Shown here piece after piece: positions 42,180-64,000 of a stretch of DNA of 64,000 nucleotides. Below the pieces are notes generated by a model. The model was not told the DNA's origin. It did not search any database and saw only the letters and a list, made by a program, of their open reading frames with translations. The translations under genes were made by a program, and so were the position numbers. Origin of the DNA: Pempheris klunzingeri (lineage: Eukaryota; Chordata; Actinopteri; Acropomatiformes; Pempheridae); NCBI RefSeq assembly GCF_042242105.1, contig NC_092019.1:26716828-26780827 (forward strand), written 5' to 3'. Position 1 is the stretch's first letter, and the number at the start of each line of letters is the position of its first letter.

Positions 42180-43266
42180 AGCCCCCAGCGAGCCCTCTGA
42201 CCCCAGCTGCCAAATTCTAAACTCCAGGGTTTGCTGTCCCCCCCGCCATCCTGCGTGCATACAGTCTTTCAGAACAGTGGAGAGAAGCTCACCATTGCTG
42301 TGCTTCACACGATTACTTGTTTAATCAGAATCCCAGAGTTTTGACTTTTATCCAGCGTGAAGGTTAATATTTAACTCTTCCATAACATCATGACGCAACT
42401 GCTTAGTTTTATTGTTTAGGTGATTATTAAAACCTGCAGCTACACTCAGTGACCACTTAATTTGGTCCATGTGTGTTCTGGTGGGGACCCTTTGCCCCCA
42501 GAGCAGCTGGGGTTCTTCGTGGCATGAATTCAACAAGGTGCTGGAAACATTCCTCCTAGATTGTGTGTCATGTTGTGATTCAGAGGTCAGTTGTGTGTCT
42601 GCCACCTCTGAAGGACGTGTGAAGCTCCATGTTTGAGTTTATGAAGCCACGGTGCCCTGTTAAGTGTTTTTACCTGTGTGATCGCAGCGTTGTGCCATCA
42701 GGAAGCAGACTGAGGGACACTGCTGTCACTTGTAGTGTCTGAGCCCTTCGCTCCAGGCTTTTCTTTTTTACCACGTGTGCCTTTTCAGGTTTAAGTAAAG
42801 TAATGTTTTATGCAAGTTGTCCTCTGACATATTTTCCTTTTGAATCCAGACGGAGAAGACTGGTGTGAAAGTGGTGGACTAGTTTGTGTGTTTGTCACTC
42901 CTCTATGTTCTTTGGGCAGAAATGACCAGATACACAGCTGATAGCCCTGCAGTAAGAAACAGTCACCCGTTATTCACAGTGTTTTCCTCTGTCACCAGTC
43001 TGTATGTGAACACACACCCCAGGATAGCTGGGGTGGGGGGATATGTTCCTACACAGACTGTGGGTGGGGTCTTTATGGTGGCCCCCCTGCACTCAGTCAG
43101 CCCAACGCTGCTGTTGCTCCATCATTTGTCTGAACTCCTGAAGCTATCATTAACACCAGCGACCTAAAGGTGGGGGCTCACTCACCCTGTTCTGAGACTC
43201 TTTATGCACACGAGACCAGCCAGACTTCTAACATCACACTACTACTGATCACAGGCTCATGTCAGC

Positions 43267-43304
<38 letters not shown>

Positions 43305-43960
43305 ACACACACAGACACACACACACACACACACAGCTGATTTGAAGTTGATTAAAATCCATATTTGCCTCATTGTGAGTGTGTGTGCAGCAGATTACAC
43401 AGTCGGTCTGCTGCAGTAATCACATTAAAGCACACACATCAGTGTGTTGGGCCATTGTCTGCTTTGCTGGGAGGATGGCTGGAGGGTGGGGTGGGGGGGT
43501 TGGTGGTGGTGGTGGTGGTGTATTTTACTGTATGTAACTAATGGCTGTTGTATTCTTACTGTGAGTGGCAGTTTGAATTTGAACAATTGGAGTTGACCTC
43601 AATTTTGCACTGATGCTGTGTTTACTGAGCGATGTTTGTGCTGAACACACACTGTATGCTCAAGTGTGACATTCCCCACATCCGCGGGCGTCCCAGCTTT
43701 TCACTGGGACGCTGGGTGTGTCCGTACACTCCGCTGTACTTGGTGAAGTGTGTGTGATGGGACAGGCCTTCTGTGTGAGCCACATGTGCAGATGCTCTGG
43801 AGCCATTTCTGTCTTCACTGAGGGTCAACTGGGGACTGCTGCTGGACAAGTTCACGTCTGATCCTCTCTAAACTCTAAACTCTCTTGTGCAGTTTGTAAG
43901 TTTCTTCCTTTTTGGAGCAAATGTGGTGTTTGATAAATAAAAATGAAAGAAAGTCTTAAT
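42180..43960 (+). other. cnih4: Probable cnih4 3' UTR
   Basis: Non-coding after the TGA. AATAAA at 43936-43941 would give a 1.76-kb 3' UTR; an earlier ATTAAA at about 42424 could give a short one. It includes a CA-rich run at 43269-43335 and a G/T-rich GGT repeat at 43490-43520. Confidence 0.45.
43269..43335 (+). repeat. Interrupted (CA)n microsatellite
   Basis: CA dinucleotides with AGAG and AGA interruptions. Confidence 0.95.
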
Positions 43961-45310
43961 CAGCCCTAGAATGAGTCTTTGCCCCCGAAGAAGCAAACAC
44001 ATCTGCCACATATTGTGTGACATGATGAATATGTGGCATCATGCCTGTAATGACACTCGACAGATGTTAAATTATTCTTTAGAAGAGGAGTTCTGCCTCT
44101 GCTGGGACTATTTGCTTGTCTACTTATTTCCTCCCATGTTGCACTGAGCTTGTTGTGGTTATGTCTTTGAAATGTGACATCATTCTGAAACGTTCTCATG
44201 ATAAAGAGTCTTGTTTTCATGATAACCACTTTAGATGCATTAAAACCAAAGCTATGAACTCCTGATGAGTGTGTCTGACACACAGTGTTTCTTAGACAGG
44301 TGCTCCACTATGTGGTTGGGGGGGTCCAAACATATTCAGATGTGATTCCATTCTTTTTGTAATCCAATAGATTAGATGACATATTATAAAAATGCCATGT
44401 AGTTTGTGTTCAGTCACTGACCCAACAGTGGAACAGCACATGTTGCCCTAGCAATGAAAGGTAAGCTCTTATCTGCCTCTCCTGTGTGAGTGAGAGGAGG
44501 AGGAGGAGGAGGAGGAGAACACCTGAACATTGGCCTCTGTCAGTGTGAATAATCAGTGGTTACCCTTTTAGACACAAGGCAAGTCAAAGTGCTTTACAGG
44601 GACATAAAACACGATAAAGACAAGACACAAACATTACATTGCATGTAAAAGATGTAAATGTAAAATAAAAACAAGAAAATGAATAGTTAAAGCTTAAGAG
44701 AAGATGCATTAAAAGACAATACAATGATATATATTTAGATATAGATATATATATGCATAAATAGTTACAAACTAAAAGAAGTTATGTAGCTCTATTATTG
44801 GAAATAATCAGTGTGTTGACTCTGATACATGCTGAGAAAGTTGTCAAGGATAAACAGAAGTTCTTTATCACTGCCATCTTTGGGATTATCAAAGTGAATA
44901 TTAAAATCACCTACTAAAACTACACACAGACTGCCGACAGCAGTCCTCAAAGAAGTGTGCACTATATTTTAGGGGTCTGGAAATGGTCACCAGTATTATA
45001 CAACAGGAGGATCTCAGCTGGAGTGCAACATGTTCAAAGGAGGCAGATGTTCCATATGAGGATTGTTTGCAGTGGTAAGGATCATTCCATAAAGTGGCAT
45101 CAAGTTCTGCTACTGGCCAACACAGGAACGGCAGACATTGTAGTTAGCACTCCTGACCACAAGGGGGAGCTACGGTGGTCTGTGGGGGAGAGAGAGTTTT
45201 GCCGGTGATGACCAGTGGAGACCAGGTGTGGATGAGGAGTCAGTCCATGTGGAGGACAAAGTGCTCGGCCAGGATGGTGGGAATCTGTCCCATGATATCA
45301 GCGGGAACAG

Positions 45311-45474
45311 CGGCAGGAGGAGCCCTCGGGTACGGCGGGAGGAGCCCCCAGGTACGGCGGGAGGAGCCCCCAGGTACGGCGGGAGGAGGCAGCGTTAGTG
45401 AGCTGTGGGACGATGAGGGGAGGTGGAGGAGGCGGCTGGGAGTCCCTCAGCGGGGGGGGGGGGGGGGGGGGGGG
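45311..45474 (+). repeat. GC-rich 22-bp minisatellite followed by G23 tract
   Basis: Three to four copies of GGTACGGCGGGAGGAGCCCC at 45311-45390, then G/A-rich sequence, then 23 consecutive G at 45452-45474. The G run could form quadruplexes, and its length in the assembly may be unreliable. Confidence 0.92.
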
Positions 45475-45559
45475 CAGTCGTGCTAGCTGAGGATGTCACA
45501 TGTGCTCTAAAAGTGTATTAGAAAATATACCTTAAAACTGGATTGAATTGAACTGGAAA

Positions 45560-45593
45560 CTGTGTGTGTGAGAGTGTGTGTGTGAGAGTGTGT

Positions 45594-45667
<74 letters not shown>
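45560..45667 (+). repeat. Interrupted (TG)n microsatellite
   Basis: TG dinucleotides with periodic GAGAG or GAG interruptions. Confidence 0.96.
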
Positions 45668-46914
45668 GTGAGTAGTAACATGCTGCACTTGTTCCATTTG
45701 ATATTTTCCGTTGGTGAAAATACAATGAAGAGATAAAAGTCACATCTTGATTTGCTCATTATTAAGGGCCTGACATCTGTGGATCAACAGATCAACCAAA
45801 AGTGATCAGTCACAGTGATCCAGTGCCCCTCGTGCTTTACCAGAGAATATTACAGTAGGATACTACCTGAGTTAAGTTCAGCTCGTGTGCAGCATGATCC
45901 TTCCTGTGGACTGGTGTTTGTGTCCTGATGGCTGAAGCCTGTTATTCTGACCTGGCTCCTAAGATGCTCAGCGCTCCACTGTGTTGGATTTCACTTCAGC
46001 ATTTCCATTTTAGGCTCCTTTATACTTCCACTCCTCAACATTTCAGAGGGAAATGTGGTATTTATCGACGGCTTTAGTTACTTTTCAGATGAAGATTTGA
46101 CAAAATGGATAAAAACAAGCTTTAAAAAAATCACATTGTTAGAGATGAATCCACTGGTAAGAACCTTTTTGGCTTCTGCCATCCTGTAAACAGCAGTGTG
46201 TCGCTTCAACAGTGAGATTTCACTTTGAACTTCTCATGGTTTCATTTCAATAATCGCTCAGATCATCACCATTACACCAACAATAATAGATTAGAGAAAA
46301 GCCCAGAAAATGAGAACAGAGGTGTCATCTGTTGACCCTTTAGAGGAGCCTTACCCCCACACTGAGGGACCAGAGTAGTCCAACCCCAGCTCACCCTCCA
46401 TCAGCTCCACCAATACCACGCTGCTCTGACACAGATGCTTCACTGAATGAAGCCACATACAGAAAAGGTCAGTGAGAGGGACCAAACCAACACTTTGACT
46501 TTTAGACTTTAAGTACAGCAGGACTACTAACACTTACTGTGGACTGTTATCTATGCAGGAGCTTTACTGGTAGTGGAGCATGTTTCCATCGCTGGACAGA
46601 TACTTTTACTGAAGGGAAGGACCTGAGCAGTTCTTCCACCTCTGCCAGTCAGTCTGGAAAAACTCAATGTTCAAAGAAGTGAGCTGGCAGAGAATCACCA
46701 GAATCATGTTAGTCTGGATTATTGGAGCATGAACTTCACAAGTTCTCTACACTGAAAATATCTTCAACTTAACAATTTATATCAGACAGTAAATCTGCTA
46801 ATATTAAACTGATGTGTGTGTCTGAGCTGGTGTCTGAGTGGGTGTTGCTCAGATGTTGGTCAGACACAGAAACGTACTGCACTAAGTAGCAGTGAAGGAC
46901 ATTTCAAAATAAAT

Positions 46915-47773
46915 TCCATTTTGCAACCCTGAATGCTTTATTTAAAATATGCATACATAACACTTCTCCTACAGAACAATACAGAACAGTACAATCACTT
47001 TTTGTAATAACATTTAAAATGTAAAATGGTTTCTGGCAGAAACTGCCTGCAAGCAATCAAAGTTCCTACTTTGGCTTCTTACGGCTAGAAGAGAAAAGAG
47101 AAGCCTGAAACACTCAGAAGAAACTAAAACTGAAGAAAATCACAGAAGCAGAAACTAGAACACCACATCTGTGATTGTGTGACATCTACTGTTGTGTACC
47201 ACGAGCGTGTGTGTTCTGTGATGAAAGATGAAGCTGGTGCTGGCTGCGATGGTGTCTGGGCAGATAAACGTGGGTTCCCACAGTCCTGACAGTCCTACGG
47301 TTATCGTGCAGGACTACAGAGGTTCTGGAAAAACTAGTCAATAGAATCTGTAGAGGCAGTTTGGAGAAATGTCACAAAGAAAGGATGAAGTGTGAGTTTG
47401 GCTGCACTGAAGTTTGTCCTGTGTTTGCAGTTGTAAACGTGAACTTGCTGCTTTAAATTACAAAAGTAGTGCAGTCAAGAAAATTTGGTATGAAGCTGTC
47501 AGAGAGCAACTGAAACCTCTTTTAATTTGACTAACGATCAGCGTGGGAACCCTGAAACACCCGTCATCCTGTCTGTGTGTCCACAGCCTCTTAATATATG
47601 CCATAACATACAAATATACAGCACATATTACATAGACCATCATATCATTGTTCAAGATTGTTCTTTTGACTCTGAAAGGAGACACTTTGTAGAATTTCAT
47701 TATAACTTTATGTTACACTTGTGTACAAATGTGTTAGCCATTGATTGTTAAAGACACACTCCATTTTGTTGCT

Positions 47774-47808
<35 letters not shown>

Positions 47809-49091
47809 ACAGCCTGGTGTGTGTGCTCTCTCTGAGCCTCAGAGCTCCTGTCCCTTCATCACCACTGGAGTTTCTTCTGACTCAGTGCCACACACACTGT
47901 CCTGCTGCCGTAAGCACCCACTACAGCACCACATGTAGATTAATCCTCCACTGAAAATAGTCCCCAGCAAATGAATTCTTTTCTCCTGTTAGAGTTACGC
48001 TTGATGAGAACTACAGCCTTATCCTTTAAAACAATTCACAGATGCTTGGCTTTAGTGGGGTTTACAAGGTACGTAAGAAATCAGGGAGTGTCTTAAGTGT
48101 TACAGCTCCACTTGTAGTGAATAAAAAACAAACAAGGTGATTAGTAAAACTTCATGTAACAACTAAACCAAACCAAAAATGATATGAGGACTGCTGTTTC
48201 TTTGCAGGGAGACATGGCAACAGGCTGGAAACAGAAATACAGAGCAGAGAGTGAAGCCAGAGCAAAGATTTAACAGCAAAACAAAAAGGGAATCCACACT
48301 GACAGCATGAAGCAAACTACACTCACATAATCCCTGTGCAGGGGTAAGGGGTGTCAGATAATCCTGTGAACTCATCGTTTCCACACATCAGCTGCTGTAT
48401 ACTCTCAGAGGGCAGCCAACCACTCGGCGTACGTTCACACAAGCAGCAGGACACACTGCCAGGGTCTCAACCAGGGGTTAGCCATCAATACCTCATCCTG
48501 TGCAATCCTATGCAATGTGCCCATCAGATACTACTCTTTCTCTGACTACAAGCAGGGAGGCTGAAGGGAAAAACTGTCTTCTGCATTAAAAATGACAAGG
48601 TAACATAGCAATCTGCATTTAAAAGATACTCTTCAAGTGGGTATTACATCCATCAAATGTTCCTGTGGGTAAAATCTCTTCAGACGCTCAGGAGGTCAGA
48701 GAGAATAAAAGTTGAAGCTTCTTCATGTGAGCAGCTCAGCAGCCCCCACCCCGTTCCCAAACGCTGCTATGTCACAGCCTAGCACAAGTCAGTGAACTAC
48801 TCACGAATAAATAATGCCGGTGATAATAAATAAGAGGAGGTGGGTGGTTCCGGATGGTGCTGAGGGAAGGAGCCCACACAGGAGGAGGGGGGGTTACATA
48901 GCCTAGCTTCACCTTGCCGGCCAGCTCTGCTCTCAACAATGAGTCTGACGTCTCTGTGTTGTAATATCCTGACAGCACTGCTGGCCCCGCCTCCAGGAAG
49001 CTGCTGTCCAATCACCAAAGCTTTCCCCGCTTCATCCATTCAAGTGTCTATGAGTCTTAATGTTCCTCAGGTTCGCAGCAGCAGCACGCCA
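46915..49091 (-). other. wdr26: Probable wdr26 3' UTR
   Basis: No coding potential after the wdr26 stop on the minus strand. AATAAA (complement TTTATT at 46937-46942) gives a 3' UTR of about 2.2 kb. A (GT)16 run lies at 47775-47807. The UTR extent is inferred from this signal and the absence of other genes. Confidence 0.5.
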
Positions 49092-62175
<13,084 letters not shown>

Positions 62176-62649
62176 GTTCCCCCGGTGAGAGCGCAGCACG
62201 CGACGAGCACAGAACCGAATGACAGGCGCGACGGAGCTCTGCGGGGAGAACGAGCCTCGGTTACAGCCGCCGACGGGCCCACTGACCCAGATGAAGCCCC
62301 GAAATGCCCTGCTCCCCCTGCGGCCGAGGCTCCGTGCTTGTTTCGTCGCGGTCACCGCGACGACAACCTGGTTTTCGACTCGGACGACGAAGAGACGGAG
62401 GTGGGGGTTATTTCAACAGCCGCATTCTGTGGAGCTCGGAGGTTTTCGACGCTGTCAGCTGCTGTCGGAGCCGCGGTGAAGTAGTTGGTAGAGCTTGTTA
62501 TTGTTGCTCTCAGACAGCTGCAGCCCTGTTAGGGACATACGCCGTGACGTCAGCGGAAATTCCTTCACGTCTTTTACGCGCGCTGCGTCGCCGTTAGGGG
62601 GCGCTGTCTGTCTGTCTGTCTATCTGTCGGTCGGTCGGTCTCTAGCTTG

Positions 62650-64000
62650 GCCTGCACTCACCTTTACTATAATCAGATGAACTCCTCAGTTGCACGCGTT
62701 TAAGTTCACATGCAGAAGTTTGATATTCAGCTTCAGTGCTGAAAATGTATTAACTGCACTTTAAAATCTGCACATTTTGGTACTTATTATTATTATTGCT
62801 TGCCATCTGATATCCCTACACTCATCTGTGTAGTGTTTGAGCTCCTCGTGTTCATGTAGAGTTACATGTGGATGGCAGTGAACAAGATTACATTACAATG
62901 TACAAGATATACTGTCATCATATCTGTGTACAGTGAGTATGGTCTGAATTTTTGGTTGGCCTCGTGTAACCATTTTAGTGTTCGATTCATCAGCTGGGTC
63001 CTTATCAGCCAAACTCAGCCAACCTGCAGAGATGTTGAGATGTTGGAGATCCTTCAGAACCAACGTGCCATAGTTTCCACTGGCTGTGCAGTAATCATCA
63101 CACTGGGGCTCCTCTTTAGAAGATTTTTTTTAATCAACTCACATCATGATGACAAACAACTGAAATGAAAGAAGGTACACTGAGAAATTCCTCAACTTAA
63201 AAACCAAGATTGGAATCAACTGCTCAGAACAGGCTGAGCACTGTAGGTACAGTACAATATGTCTGATTCAATCCACAGAAACGGAGAAAAAGGAATAACA
63301 GTTCTCAATGATGAATGACAACAACTAGAACCACAGGACTGAATCCTTTTGATGCCATCAGCCGGTCCTGCTAGCATTGGCTCACCAGATGGCATTTCAG
63401 TGTTCTTGTGTTGGTACTTAGCTAAAAAAAATCTTTTTGTGACAAAAACCTGGACTCCAGACACAATACTCAAAGTGCTATTTTTTTCCCAAGCCTGAGA
63501 TTCTTTTAAATACAAATCAGGAAAGAGCCGTGGTCCATGTTTTGGTTTTTACATCTGAGACCATCCCTTACCATTGGCACTTTCACATCTGTGAAAGAAA
63601 ACAAAAACTATGTTCCTGTCATTTCCAATACTAAATCTGACCAATAAACACTGTCTAAAACGTATGTACAATGAGGACCCATTCAGCCCCCGTTCCCTTT
63701 CTTCAAATAGAGCAAAACGTACCTTAGATTTAAAAAATCTAAATTAAAGGGGAAGGAATAATTAGACTTTCCTTAAGAGAGGAGAGCATCAGGTTTGTAG
63801 AAGAAGAAACTATTGCACTTTCATCCCATTCTACAGCAACACTAATGGGCTTTACAGTCGGCAAAGGAAACACCAGTGTAAATACTCCCCCCCCAGAAAA
63901 AACAGAGTACAGCTGCTTCCTGCCAGGTGGGCGAGCTCATTCTCCTGCTGTCCTGGCTGTCGTGTCCAAGCCTCCTGCATCCGAAACACAAACTTTTAGA
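62650..64000. other. Stretch upstream of wdr26 with no recognised gene
   Basis: Low-GC, non-coding on both strands; the longest frames are short and resemble nothing known. Part could be the 3' UTR or intron of a gene beyond the right edge, but no splice or poly(A) pattern supports a specific claim. Confidence 0.4.

Larger units (their letters stand above)
43961..46900. other. Intergenic region between convergent cnih4 and wdr26
   Basis: No gene seen. A possible dispersed repeat at 44565-44700 begins near AAGTCAAAGTGCTTTACAGG. The G-rich minisatellite (45311-45474) and TG tract (45560-45667) are listed separately. Confidence 0.5.

Noticed and set aside
45507..45759. Open frames of repeated Thr-His across the TG tract
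   Set aside because: Dinucleotide repeats stay open in every frame; the same applies to the frames at 4584-4962, 17224-17493 and 58033-58365.
48772..49039. Minus-strand frames just after the wdr26 stop
   Set aside because: They lie in the 3' UTR, overlap each other and resemble nothing known.
62176..62355. 60-codon in-frame extension upstream of the wdr26 ATG
   Set aside because: It begins at a GTG, not ATG, and contains no in-frame ATG before MQANG, which matches the human start.
63216..63515. 99-codon minus-strand frame near the right edge
   Set aside because: No recognisable domain, ordinary AT-rich composition, no splice or promoter context.

Overview
The window is nuclear DNA of a ray-finned fish, most likely a teleost. 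It holds five vertebrate genes with fish-length introns. The rest is dominated by L2-type and L1-type LINE fragments, Tc1-like transposons with TA target sites, a tRNA-derived SINE family and long CA/TG microsatellites. There is no bacterial, phage, CRISPR or operon structure. Gene identities rest on protein similarity recalled from the families, backed by exon-by-exon reading of splice sites and reading phase.

Layout: (1) 1-2.5 kb, the 5' end of zup1 on the minus strand, with the rest of the gene beyond the left edge. (2) 2.5-9.3 kb, a repeat-filled interval with LINE and SINE fragments. (3) 9.4-19.9 kb, kpna5 on the plus strand: promoter motifs, 13 coding exons giving 536 residues, and a long 3' UTR. 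(4) 19.9-27.7 kb, an intergenic interval with a Tc1 copy, an antisense L1 fragment, another LINE 3' end and a duplicated low-copy repeat. (5) 28.2-38.7 kb, gprc6a on the minus strand: six exons, 917 residues, and a third intron packed with nested transposons. (6) 40.05-43.95 kb, cnih4 on the plus strand: five exons, 139 residues, and a first intron that looks U12-type. (7) 46.9-62.2 kb, wdr26 on the minus strand: 14 coding exons, 606 residues, long 3' UTR, CpG-rich 5' end. (8) 62.6-64 kb, nothing recognisable.

zup1-kpna5-gprc6a matches the block I remember from human 6q22. cnih4-wdr26 (tail to tail) matches human 1q42. The window therefore appears to contain a junction between two ancestral blocks at about 38.7-40.0 kb. 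The genes do not form one pathway: ZUP1 is a K63-ubiquitin peptidase, KPNA5 a nuclear import adaptor, GPRC6A an amino-acid-sensing GPCR, CNIH4 an ER export receptor for GPCRs, and WDR26 a subunit of the CTLH/GID ubiquitin ligase.

I did not find a new multi-gene system. The most notable signals are a probable minor-spliceosome intron in cnih4, two GC-AG introns (gprc6a intron 5, wdr26 intron 12), a perfect 173-bp duplication inside gprc6a intron 3, a Tc1 deletion derivative that keeps an open 54-codon helix-turn-helix reading frame in kpna5 intron 12, and minisatellites that arose in LINE 3' ends and beside a splice donor.
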